From NCBI GenBank assembly GCA_963974265.1, contig CAXBDR010000215.1:1-8178 (forward strand): a stretch of DNA of 8,178 nt, in the 5' to 3' direction. Position numbers and translations under genes: made by a program. The first letter of the stretch is position 1. Each line of letters begins with the position of its first letter. The notes under the pieces were generated by a model. The model saw only the letters and a list, made by a program, of their open reading frames with translations. It had not been told where the DNA came from and ran no database searches. The DNA comes from CAISIP01 sp963974265 (GTDB lineage Bacteria; Pseudomonadota; Gammaproteobacteria; Burkholderiales; Burkholderiaceae_C). This document shows, one piece after another, positions 1 through 6,191 of this stretch.

Positions 1-639
1 CGCGCGCAGGGCCTGGACATCCGGATAAGCCAGCGCCACGCCGTTGCGCTGCGCGCAGGCGGCGGCTTCGGCGATCAGCGCCACCGAACCCAGCGACACG
101 TAGTTGTGCAGCAGCTTCATGCTGTGGCCGCTGCCGACGGCACCGACGTGGGTGATGTTCTCGGCGAAACAGGCCAGCAGTGGCCGGCACGCGTCGAACA
201 GCGCCGCGTCGCCGCCGACCAGCAGGTTCAGGCGGCCCTCGGCGGCTTCCTTCGGGGTCCGGGTCATCGGCGCGTCCAGCATGGCGCTGCCGGCCTTGGA
301 CACGGCCTCGGCCATGCGAATGGTGGATGACGGAATGGCGGTGGAACAGTCGATGACCACGCTGCCGGGCTTGAGCCCGGCCAGCACGCCGTCGGCGCCG
401 GTCAACACGGCTTCGACCTGGGGCGAGCCGGTCAGCACCAGGATGACCACCTCGGAGCGCGCGGCGAGCGCGGCCGCGCTGGTGAAGGTCTGCGCGCCGG
501 CAGCCTTCAAGGCGTCCAGCGGCTGGTTCCCTTCATGTTCGAGCACCGCCAGCGCATGGCCGTGCTTGAGCAGGTTGCTGGCGATGCCGTGTCCCATCAT
601 GCCGATGCCGACCATGCCGACGTTTTTCTTGTTCATCAT
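1..639 (-). CDS. NAD(P)-dependent beta-hydroxyacid dehydrogenase, 3-hydroxyisobutyrate dehydrogenase family (3' end outside window)
   Basis: This gene encodes a cytoplasmic oxidoreductase expected to interconvert a beta-hydroxyacid and its aldehyde or keto form with NAD(P). The first 213 residues are present; the family is usually about 290-300, so the C-terminal helical domain is cut off. Residues 8-20 carry the Rossmann loop GxGxMG (GMVGIGMMGHGIA). Residues 122-143 hold the substrate-binding segment, reading DAPMTRTPKEA in place of the classical DAPVSGG. Residues 168-179 carry GSGHSMKLLHN, with the expected catalytic Lys175 and Asn179. The start at 639 is chosen because GGAG (649-652) lies 9 nt upstream; an in-frame ATG at 672 has no Shine-Dalgarno sequence. 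The gene lies 75 bp behind the second permease gene in the same direction and is probably the last gene, or a late gene, of the importer operon. It may act on the imported compound. The exact substrate cannot be read from the sequence. Confidence 0.88.
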   Translation of the reverse strand, partial: MMNKKNVGMVGIGMMGHGIASNLLKHGHALAVLEHEGNQPLDALKAAGAQTFTSAAALAARSEVVILVLTGSPQVEAVLTGADGVLAGLKPGSVVIDCSTAIPSSTIRMAEAVSKAGSAMLDAPMTRTPKEAAEGRLNLLVGGDAALFDACRPLLACFAENITHVGAVGSGHSMKLLHNYVSLGSVALIAEAAACAQRNGVALAYPDVQALRA

Positions 640-648
640 GTTTCGATT

Positions 649-652
649 CTCC
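649..652 (-). promoter_or_regulatory. Shine-Dalgarno site of the dehydrogenase gene
   Basis: GGAG on the minus strand sits 9 nt before the ATG at 639. It decides between this start and the in-frame ATG at 672, which has no purine-rich site in front of it. Confidence 0.6.
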
Positions 653-714
653 GGAAAAGGGTTGCGCTCCATTGTGTTGCATGCGGCTGGCTTGTCATCC
701 GCCAGGCTCGGGCG

Positions 715-1548
715 TCACTTGATTCCCGCCCGCATGAAGCTCTGCACGAACTGGCGCTGGAACAGCAGGAAGCCGACCAGCAGCGGGGCCGACGTCATCA
801 AGGTGGCGGCGGTGATCACCGACCAGTCCACGCCCTGGTCGGTGGACGAGAACACCTGCAGGCCGACCGTCAGCGGGCGCGCCTCGACGCTGTTGGTGAT
901 GATCAGCGGCCACAGGAAGTTGTTCCAGTGGAAACTGACCGACACCAGCGCAAACGCGGTGTAGACCGGCCGTGCCAGCGGGATGTAGATGCGCCACAGG
1001 ATCTGCATCGCGCTGGCGCCTTCCACCCGCGCGGCTTCGTCGAGCTCCTTCGGTATGCCCATGAAGGTCTGGCGCAGCAGGAAGATCGCGAACGCGGAGG
1101 CGAAATACGGCAGGCCGATGGCCAGCAAGGTGTCCACCACGCCGAGCGTGGCCATGGTCTTGTAGTTCTCGACCAGCAGGATGTCGGGCATGATCATCAG
1201 CTGCACCAGCACCAGCGCGAACAACACGTTCTTGCCGGCGAATTCGTAACGCGCAAACGCGTAGGCGGCCAGCGTGCTGAGCACCAGCTGGCAGGCCAGG
1301 ATCATCGTCACCAGCATGATGGTGTTGAGGAAATAACGCGCAAACGGCGCGGCCTCCCAGGCGCGCGCGAAGTTGTCCAGCGTCAGCGGCGCCAGCAGGT
1401 CGAAGCGGGTCGAGTATTCGGACGGATGGAAGGCGGTCCACACCGCATACGCCAGCGGCAGGATCCACAGCAGGGCGAGCATCCAGGCGGCCAGCGTGTC
1501 GATCCAGGTCGGATCGTTGTAGACCAGCCGGTTGGGACGCACCGTCAT
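715..1548 (-). CDS. ABC sugar-type transporter permease, MalG/UgpE type
   Basis: This 277-aa inner-membrane permease is the second membrane subunit of the importer. About six hydrophobic segments are visible, starting near residues 18-38, 74-95, 105-125, 138-158, 195-215 and 246-264. The cytoplasmic EAA loop that docks the ATPase is at about residues 170-190 (DEAARVEGASAMQILWRIY), placed in the C-terminal half as in MalG/UgpE. The length is normal for the family. The start is set by a 4-bp ATGA overlap with the upstream permease stop (1545-1548), preceded by AAGGTG 8 nt upstream (1557-1562). The overlap implies translational coupling of the two permeases, which are expected to form a heterodimer. 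Substrate class can only be guessed as carbohydrate, polyol or glycerol-phosphate-like, since related permeases serve many solutes. Confidence 0.93.
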   Translation of the reverse strand: MTVRPNRLVYNDPTWIDTLAAWMLALLWILPLAYAVWTAFHPSEYSTRFDLLAPLTLDNFARAWEAAPFARYFLNTIMLVTMILACQLVLSTLAAYAFARYEFAGKNVLFALVLVQLMIMPDILLVENYKTMATLGVVDTLLAIGLPYFASAFAIFLLRQTFMGIPKELDEAARVEGASAMQILWRIYIPLARPVYTAFALVSVSFHWNNFLWPLIITNSVEARPLTVGLQVFSSTDQGVDWSVITAATLMTSAPLLVGFLLFQRQFVQSFMRAGIK

Positions 1549-2435
1549 TTGTAGTGCACCTTGCGGTCGAGCAGGAAGAACTGCGCCAGTGCGACGGTTG
1601 CCAGCACCGCCAGCAAGACGACGGTGATCGCCGCCGCGTAGGCGGTGTCCCAGAACTTGAAGCCGACCTCGTACAGGTGGTAGAGCAGCAGCGTGGAGGC
1701 GTTGTCCGGCCCGCCGCGGGTGAGCACGATGATGTGGTCGACCATGCGTACCGCGTTGATGACGGCGTTGACCATGACGAACAGCGTCGTGGGCATCAGC
1801 AGCGGCCACTGCACGCGCCGGAAGAAATACCAGCGCGACGCGCCCTCGATGGCGGCGGCCTCGCGCAGGCTCGGGTTCAGGCTCTGCAATGCGGCCAGGT
1901 AGAAGATCATGAAGAAGCCGGCCTCCTTCCACACCGCCCCCACGGTGACCGCGCCCAGTGCCGTGCGCTGGTCGCCGAGCCAGTTGTGCGACGGCAGGCC
2001 GAATAATCCCGTGATCTGTTCGAGCAACCCGTAGGACGGCGTGTAGAAGAACAGCCAGATGTTGGCCACGGCAATCATCGGCAACACGGTGGGCGTGAAA
2101 TACGCCATGCGCAGGAAGCCGCGCCCGGCGATGCGTTCATTGACCCACAAGGCCATCACCAGGGCCAGCGCGATCGACGCGGGAATCGTCGCCAGCGCGA
2201 ACCACAGGTTGTTGGTCGCCGCCTTCCAGAACACCGGATCACTCGCCATGACCTCGTAGTTCTCCAGTCCGACCCATACCGCCGGGCGCGAGCCCTTGGG
2301 CGTGGAGAAAAAACTGTCGATCAGCGTGGCCACCGCCGGGTAATGCGTGAACGCGACCAGCAACACGAAGGCCGGCAGCAACAGCAGGTAGGCGTGCACG
2401 GATCGGATGCCGGAGGTGGTGGAGCTTGCGGTCAC
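1545..2435 (-). CDS. ABC sugar-type transporter permease, MalF/UgpA type
   Basis: This 296-aa inner-membrane permease is the partner of the MalG-type subunit. Hydrophobic segments lie near residues 14-30, 75-97, 108-131, 161-183, 212-230 and 267-289. The EAA loop is at residues 191-211 (REAAAIEGASRWYFFRRV), and the short cytoplasmic N-terminus before the first helix resembles UgpA-type proteins. The start used is a GTG at 2435. No ATG lies nearby in frame, the frame stays open further upstream without a good start, and no convincing Shine-Dalgarno sequence precedes the GTG. A second GTG at residue 13 would give a start immediately before the first helix. The 113-bp gap to the binding-protein gene contains a strong hairpin. 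The stop overlaps the start of the next permease. Confidence 0.92.
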   Translation of the reverse strand: MTASSTTSGIRSVHAYLLLLPAFVLLVAFTHYPAVATLIDSFFSTPKGSRPAVWVGLENYEVMASDPVFWKAATNNLWFALATIPASIALALVMALWVNERIAGRGFLRMAYFTPTVLPMIAVANIWLFFYTPSYGLLEQITGLFGLPSHNWLGDQRTALGAVTVGAVWKEAGFFMIFYLAALQSLNPSLREAAAIEGASRWYFFRRVQWPLLMPTTLFVMVNAVINAVRMVDHIIVLTRGGPDNASTLLLYHLYEVGFKFWDTAYAAAITVVLLAVLATVALAQFFLLDRKVHYK

Positions 2436-2477
2436 GGTGGAATGCAGCGCGAAGGGCGGGGCGTCGGAGAACGACCA

Positions 2478-2505
2478 AAGGGCCGCAACGTGGCGTGCGG
2501 CCCTT
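2478..2505 (-). terminator. Perfect 10-bp hairpin between binding-protein and permease genes
   Basis: AAGGGCCGCA (2478-2487) and TGCGGCCCTT (2496-2505) are perfect inverted repeats around an 8-nt loop. On the minus-strand transcript the stem is followed only by a weak run (TTTGGTCGTTC), so complete termination is unlikely. Its place just after the binding-protein gene fits the common arrangement in ABC importer operons, where a stem-loop allows partial termination or protects the upstream message so that more binding protein than permease is made. That role is inferred. Confidence 0.6.
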
Positions 2506-2548
2506 CGACGGCTTCAGGGCGAACGGGTGGTGACGACCCTGTACGTGT

Positions 2549-3841
2549 TCACTTGTAGCCGCGCAGCAGCCGGTCGGCTTCGCGCTGCGCGTCCTGCATC
2601 GCCTGGGCCGGCGTCTTGGTGCCGGTCAGCGCGGCCTGCAGGCCGTCGTTCAGCGCCTTGGTCACGCGCTGGTTGTCATGCGTGGAGAACTCGGACAAGG
2701 CATGGGGCAACTGGTCGCGCGCCACCAGGGCCGGCGGGAAATCGCGGCCGTACTTGCGCAGCGTGTCGGTCAGGTAGGCGGCCTCGGACGTGGCCACGTA
2801 GCCGGTCTCCATGCTCCAGCGCGCGGCCCGTTCCGGATGCGTGATCCACTTGACGAACTTGAATGCTGCCTCCTGTTGTGCCGGCGTGGACTTCTTGAAG
2901 ATGTAGAAATTGCCGCCGCCGGTGGGCGAGCCGCGCCGCTTGCCTTGCGGCAACATGGCCACGCCGAAGTCGAACTTGGCGTTGTTGCGCACATTGGTCA
3001 GGTTGCCGGTGGTGGTCCACATCATCGCGACCTTCTTCTCGAAGAAGTCCTTGGGCGTGGTGCCCCATTCGACGATGCCGGCCGGATGCACTCCCTGCTT
3101 GGCCAGGTCGACCCAGTACTGCAGTGCCTCGATGACCTTGGGGTCGTCGAACTTCACCGCATTGCCCGCGTCGTTGGCCATGACCACGTCATTCTGGATC
3201 GCCAGCGCCTGAAACAGCCAGTACGGGAAACCGCTGGACGGGATCTGGATGCCGTATTGCGTGACCTTGCCCGAGCCGTCCTTGACGGTGAGCTTTTTCG
3301 CGTAGTCGGCCATCTCGGCCCAGGTCTGCGGCGGCTTGTTCGGATCCAGCCCGGCGGCCTTGAAGGCTTCCTTGTTGTAGTACAGCACGATGGTCGAGCG
3401 CTGGAACGGAATGCCCCAGGTCTTGCCGCCGGTCTGGCTATTGAGCATGAAGGCCTTGTAGAAGCTGCCCATCCACTTCTTGTCGTCGGCGCTCTTGGCG
3501 AAGTTGTCGAACGGGATGATGGCGTCCTCGTCGATCAGCGTGAACATGTCGGTGGACAGCAGCACCGAGGTCACCGGCGGCGTGCCGGCCTTGTGCGCGG
3601 TCAGGGCCTTGACGATGGTGTCCTGGTAACTGCCGGCGTAGATCGGCGTGACCTTGATCGACGGGTTCTCCTTCGTGAAGTCGGCCGCCAGGCCGTCGAT
3701 GGTGGCCGTGATGGCGCCGCCGACGGCGACCGGGTAGAAGAAGGAAATCTCGGTCTGCGCCTGCGCGGCAGCGCCAAACGGCAGGCTGGCGGCAGCCAGC
3801 GCGGTGGCGGCGATCAGGCGGTTGAAGCTTTTTCTGTGCAT
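2549..3841 (-). CDS. Periplasmic solute-binding protein of the ABC importer (family 1, UgpB/MalE-like)
   Basis: This 430-aa secreted binding protein captures the substrate in the periplasm and delivers it to the permease pair. A signal peptide is clear: positive n-region (MHRKSFNR), hydrophobic core at residues 9-25, and an AQA site suggesting cleavage after about residue 28. No lipobox cysteine is present, so the protein should be soluble. The mature part follows the family-1 pattern: an early TEISFFYP strand, the GIPFQRSTIVLYYNKEAF segment at 143-160, PQTWAEMADYAKKL at 171-184, and the late EAAFKFVKWITHPERAARW segment at 324-342. Start choice is supported by GGAGAG with GGAG 6 nt from the ATG (3848-3851). 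It follows the ATPase gene after a 33-bp gap. Family similarity points to sugars, polyols or glycerol phosphates. Ligand identity is not determinable here, and the neighbouring dmdA-like gene raises the possibility of a different ligand. Confidence 0.92.
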   Translation of the reverse strand: MHRKSFNRLIAATALAAASLPFGAAAQAQTEISFFYPVAVGGAITATIDGLAADFTKENPSIKVTPIYAGSYQDTIVKALTAHKAGTPPVTSVLLSTDMFTLIDEDAIIPFDNFAKSADDKKWMGSFYKAFMLNSQTGGKTWGIPFQRSTIVLYYNKEAFKAAGLDPNKPPQTWAEMADYAKKLTVKDGSGKVTQYGIQIPSSGFPYWLFQALAIQNDVVMANDAGNAVKFDDPKVIEALQYWVDLAKQGVHPAGIVEWGTTPKDFFEKKVAMMWTTTGNLTNVRNNAKFDFGVAMLPQGKRRGSPTGGGNFYIFKKSTPAQQEAAFKFVKWITHPERAARWSMETGYVATSEAAYLTDTLRKYGRDFPPALVARDQLPHALSEFSTHDNQRVTKALNDGLQAALTGTKTPAQAMQDAQREADRLLRGYK

Positions 3842-3847
3842 GGATCT

Positions 3848-3851
3848 CTCC
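3848..3851 (-). promoter_or_regulatory. Strong ribosome-binding site of the binding-protein gene
   Basis: GGAG (continuing as GGAGAG) lies 6 nt before the ATG at 3841 in the short gap after the ATPase gene. This is the best Shine-Dalgarno match in the importer operon and fits high synthesis of the binding protein. Confidence 0.6.
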
Positions 3852-3874
3852 GGTGGTGGTGGACGTGAGGAAAA

Positions 3875-4888
3875 TCAGTCGAGCCGGCTGCCCGCGGCGT
3901 CGAAAAAATGCTGCTCCTGCCGCGCCCAGCGCAGCTGGACCTGCTCGCCGGCCCGCAGTTCGCAGCGGCCGTCGGTGCGCACGGTGATCTGCTCGGAACC
4001 GACCGCGCAGCGCAGCACCAGGTCCGAGCCCAGGTATTCCAGGCTGCTGACCCGGGCCGGCACGTCGCCACCGAGCGTGATCGCTTCCGGCCGCACGCCC
4101 AGCGTCGCGCCGCCATGGCCGACATGGACGCTGCTGCCGGCGATGTTGCCTTGCTCCAGGCGCAGCAGGTTCATTGCCGGCGTGCCGATGAAACGCGCGG
4201 CAAAGGTGGTGGCCGGCATCGCATACAGCTGGCGTGGTGCCGCCGTCTGCTCGATGCGGCCCTTGTTGAGCAACACGACCTGGTCGGCCATGCTCATGGC
4301 CTCGGCCTGGTCGTGCGTGACATAGACGACGGTCAGCCCCAGGCGCAGCTGCAACTCGCGCAGTTCGTGGCGCATCTCCTGGCGCAGCTGGGCGTCGAGG
4401 TTGGACAGCGGCTCGTCCATCAGGCAGATCTTCGCCTGTGCGACCAGTGCGCGGCCGAGTGCGACCCGTTGTTGCTGACCGCCCGAGAGCTGGGACGGCT
4501 TGCGTTCGAGCAGCTTGTCCAGGCCCAGCAGTTGGGCGGTCTCGCGCAGCCGCTGCTCGCGTTCGGTCTTCGGCACCTTGCGCACCGACAGGCCGAAGCC
4601 GATGTTGTCGGCCACGTTCATGTGCGGGAACAAGGCGTAGTTCTGGAACACCATCGCGATGCCGCGCTCGGCCGGCGGCAAGGCGGTGACGTCGCGCTCG
4701 TTGACGAAGACCTGGCCGCTGCTGGCCGACTCGAGGCCGGCAATGACGCGCAGCGTCGTCGACTTGCCGCAGCCCGACGGGCCGAGCAGCACGCAGAAGC
4801 TGCCTTCGGCGATGTCCAGCGAGATGCCATCCAGGCCCTTGGTACTGGCCCATTGTTTTGTGACAGACACAAGACGGATCGATGACAT
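3875..4888 (-). CDS. ABC importer ATPase, MalK/UgpC type with TOBE domain
   Basis: This 337-aa cytoplasmic ATPase powers the importer. The nucleotide-binding domain shows Walker A GPSGCGKST (36-44), Q-loop Gln82 (FQNYALFPHM), signature LSGGQQQR (134-141), Walker B ICLMDEP (154-160), D-loop SNLD (162-165) and switch His192. The C-terminal part has the MalK-type regulatory region, including GVRPEAI (264-270). The length is slightly short for the UgpC/MalK group (about 350-370). The open frame extends upstream to about 5122, but homology begins at MSSIRLVSVTK, so ATG 4888 is chosen. No Shine-Dalgarno sequence precedes it; a TATACT box ends 7 nt before the ATG, so the message may be leaderless. 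It is the first gene of the importer operon and divergent from the dmdA-like gene. Confidence 0.93.
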   Translation of the reverse strand: MSSIRLVSVTKQWASTKGLDGISLDIAEGSFCVLLGPSGCGKSTTLRVIAGLESASSGQVFVNERDVTALPPAERGIAMVFQNYALFPHMNVADNIGFGLSVRKVPKTEREQRLRETAQLLGLDKLLERKPSQLSGGQQQRVALGRALVAQAKICLMDEPLSNLDAQLRQEMRHELRELQLRLGLTVVYVTHDQAEAMSMADQVVLLNKGRIEQTAAPRQLYAMPATTFAARFIGTPAMNLLRLEQGNIAGSSVHVGHGGATLGVRPEAITLGGDVPARVSSLEYLGSDLVLRCAVGSEQITVRTDGRCELRAGEQVQLRWARQEQHFFDAAGSRLD

Positions 4889-4894
4889 GCGGGC

Positions 4895-4900
4895 AGTATA
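4895..4900 (-). promoter_or_regulatory. Candidate -10 box of the importer operon
   Basis: TATACT on the minus strand (AGTATA on plus at 4895-4900) is a close -10 match in otherwise GC-rich DNA. It lies 6 bp before the ATPase ATG, so transcription would begin at or next to the start codon. The hexamer 17 bp upstream is a poor -35 (GTCGTT), which suggests dependence on an activator or on other contacts. Confidence 0.4.
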
Positions 4901-4932
4901 AGGACGCGATGTGACCAAACGACGACGCTTTC

Positions 4933-4964
4933 TTGACAATTTCGGGCGGGGGGCTTCGTACAAT
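4933..4964 (+). promoter_or_regulatory. Candidate promoter of the dmdA-like gene with long spacer
   Basis: A perfect TTGACA (4933-4938) and a good TACAAT (4959-4964) are separated by 20 bp, longer than the usual 16-18. The spacer contains a G-rich run (4944-4953). Transcription would start near 4971 and leave a leader of about 70 nt. ACAAT occurs twice, at 4936-4940 and 4960-4964, 24 bp apart in direct orientation. The long spacer suggests a weak promoter that needs a regulator, but no clear dyad operator is visible. Confidence 0.4.
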
Positions 4965-5000
4965 CCGCCGGCACAGCGCAGCATGTCGGTCCGCACGGGC

Positions 5001-5041
5001 GGCGATGGGGCGCCTTTCATCCCCCCATTCCGGGAGTCGCC
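5001..5041 (+). promoter_or_regulatory. Leader hairpin and Shine-Dalgarno site of the dmdA-like gene
   Basis: GGGAG (5032-5036) is a good ribosome-binding site 6 nt before the ATG at 5043. Just upstream, ATGGGG (5005-5010) can pair with CCCCAT (5023-5028) across a 12-nt loop, and GGCG (5001-5004) can pair with CGCC (5038-5041). The Shine-Dalgarno site would then sit in a bulge of an extended stem that ends next to the start codon. I do not recognise a known riboswitch class here; the ribosome-binding site itself is well supported. Confidence 0.45.
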
Positions 5042-5042
5042 C

Positions 5043-6146
5043 ATGCATGCACCCTTGCTCGCCCGTTCGCGCCGTACCCGTCGCACGCCCTTCACCGACC
5101 GCGTCACGGCGGCGGGAGTCAAGGCCTACACCGTCTACAACCACATGTTGCTCCCGGCCGTGTTCCGCTCGGTCGAGGAGGACTACCACCACCTGAAGTC
5201 GGCGGTGCAGCTGTGGGACGTGGCCTGCGAGCGCCAGATCGAGCTGCGCGGGCCGGACGCCGAGCGGCTGCTGCAAATGACCAGTCCGCGCGACCTCTCG
5301 CGCATGGCGACCGACCAGTGTTATTACGTGCCCATCGTCGATGTGAACGGCGGCATGATCAACGACCCGATCGTGCTCAAGCTGGCCGCCGACCGGTTCT
5401 GGGTCTCGATCGCCGACAGCGACCTGATGTATTACTACAAGGGCCTGGCCGGCGGATTCGGCATGGACGTGCAGGTGTCCGAGCCCGATATCTCGCCGCT
5501 GGCCATTCAAGGGCCGAAGGCCGACATCCTGGTCGAGCGGCTGTTCGGCCAGGACATTCGCGAGACGCGGTTCTTCCGCCACAAGACGATCAACTTCCAG
5601 GGCCAGGACATGGTGATTGCGCGTTCGGGCTGGTCGCGCCAGATCGGCTTCGAGATCTATGTCGACGGCAGCCAGCACGGGCCGGCCTTGTGGGACCACA
5701 TCATGGCCGCGGGCGAAGACCTGGACATTCGCGCCGGCTGCCCGAACGGCATCGAGCGCATCGAGGCCGGGCTGCTGAGCTACGGCAACGACGTGACGCT
5801 GGAGAACACGCCGTTCGAGGCCGACCTGGGCAAGTACGTGCAGCTCGACCGTGTGCCGACCTGCCGTGCGCGCGACGCGTTGCTGGAAAAACAGCAACCC
5901 GAGCGCCAGCTGCGCGCGGTGGAGATGTCCGGCGAGCCACTGCCGGCATGCACCGAGCCCTGGCCGCTGCTGGCCGGCGGCACACACGCCGGCAACATCA
6001 ATTCGGCCGCGTATTCGCCCGACTTCAAGACCAACATCGGCATCGCGATGGTCGAGGCGGCGTATTGGGATGCGGGCACGACGCTGGTCGTGCAGACGCC
6101 GGTCGGGCCGCGCGACGTGCTGGTGCGGGCGAAGTACTGGATCTGA
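5043..6146 (+). CDS. dmdA: DmdA-like dimethylsulfoniopropionate demethylase (GcvT-fold aminomethyltransferase family)
   Basis: This 367-aa cytoplasmic enzyme has the GcvT fold and closely matches my recollection of DmdA, which transfers a methyl group from DMSP to tetrahydrofolate to give methylmercaptopropionate. DmdA-like signatures include RRTPFTDRV (13-21), GVKAYTVYNHMLLP (25-38), FRSVEEDY (41-48), NGGMINDPIV (102-111, with Asp108 at the conserved T-protein catalytic aspartate position), SPLAIQGPKA (151-160), ARSGWSRQ (193-200), GCPNGIERIEAGLLSYGND (232-250) and NIGIAMV (331-337). Length equals the Pelagibacter enzyme within a few residues. The frame is open from 4911, but homology and a GGGAG site 6 nt upstream fix the start at 5043. 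The gene is divergent from the importer operon. No dmdB, dmdC or dmdD is in the window. Non-marine DmdA-like proteins may act on other methylated substrates, so the symbol is given for family and not proven activity. Confidence 0.85.
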   Translation: MHAPLLARSRRTRRTPFTDRVTAAGVKAYTVYNHMLLPAVFRSVEEDYHHLKSAVQLWDVACERQIELRGPDAERLLQMTSPRDLSRMATDQCYYVPIVDVNGGMINDPIVLKLAADRFWVSIADSDLMYYYKGLAGGFGMDVQVSEPDISPLAIQGPKADILVERLFGQDIRETRFFRHKTINFQGQDMVIARSGWSRQIGFEIYVDGSQHGPALWDHIMAAGEDLDIRAGCPNGIERIEAGLLSYGNDVTLENTPFEADLGKYVQLDRVPTCRARDALLEKQQPERQLRAVEMSGEPLPACTEPWPLLAGGTHAGNINSAAYSPDFKTNIGIAMVEAAYWDAGTTLVVQTPVGPRDVLVRAKYWI

Positions 6147-6178
6147 CAGCGGCTTGCGGGGGCAACCCGCGGCCGCTG
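6147..6178. terminator. Long hairpin between convergent genes
   Basis: CAGCGGC (6147-6153) pairs with GCCGCTG (6172-6178) and, inside it, GCGGG (6156-6160) pairs with CCCGC (6166-6170) around a GGCAA loop, giving 12 pairs with a small internal mismatch (TT opposite G). It begins immediately after the dmdA-like stop codon and lies 13 bp from the stop of the convergent gene. No T-run follows on either strand, so it may terminate inefficiently, protect 3' ends, or rely on Rho. Confidence 0.6.
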
Positions 6179-6191
6179 CCCATGCCCGGCG

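Noticed and set aside
535..1554. 339-codon plus-strand frame antisense to the MalG-type permease
   Set aside because: Composition is dominated by Gln, His, Arg and Gly, as is typical of antisense shadows; the opposite strand has a clear permease with EAA loop and ribosome-binding site.
2678..3868. 396-codon plus-strand frame antisense to the binding-protein gene
   Set aside because: No family signature or ribosome-binding site, and the minus strand encodes a full binding protein with a signal peptide.
4911..5042. N-terminal extension of the dmdA-like protein by 44 residues
   Set aside because: DmdA-type similarity starts near the ATG at 5043, which has a good Shine-Dalgarno site, and the extension would cover the promoter candidate.
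4889..5042. Glycine or folate riboswitch before the GcvT-fold gene
   Set aside because: I searched for the conserved sequence blocks of these classes as I know them and did not see them; only a simple hairpin is supported.
4889..5122. N-terminal extension of the ATPase into the divergent region
   Set aside because: The frame is open, but the extra 78 residues have no ATPase homology and would overlap the dmdA-like coding sequence and its control region.
3438..5987. 849-codon open frame on the minus strand spanning the binding-protein, ATPase and dmdA-like genes
   Set aside because: It is Arg/Gly/Ala/His-rich with no recognisable domain and overlaps three well-supported genes in other frames. 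Long open shadow frames are expected in DNA this GC-rich.
5043..6146. Plain glycine cleavage T protein
   Set aside because: The sequence blocks match DmdA rather than GcvT, the length fits DmdA, and no gcvH or gcvP lies nearby.
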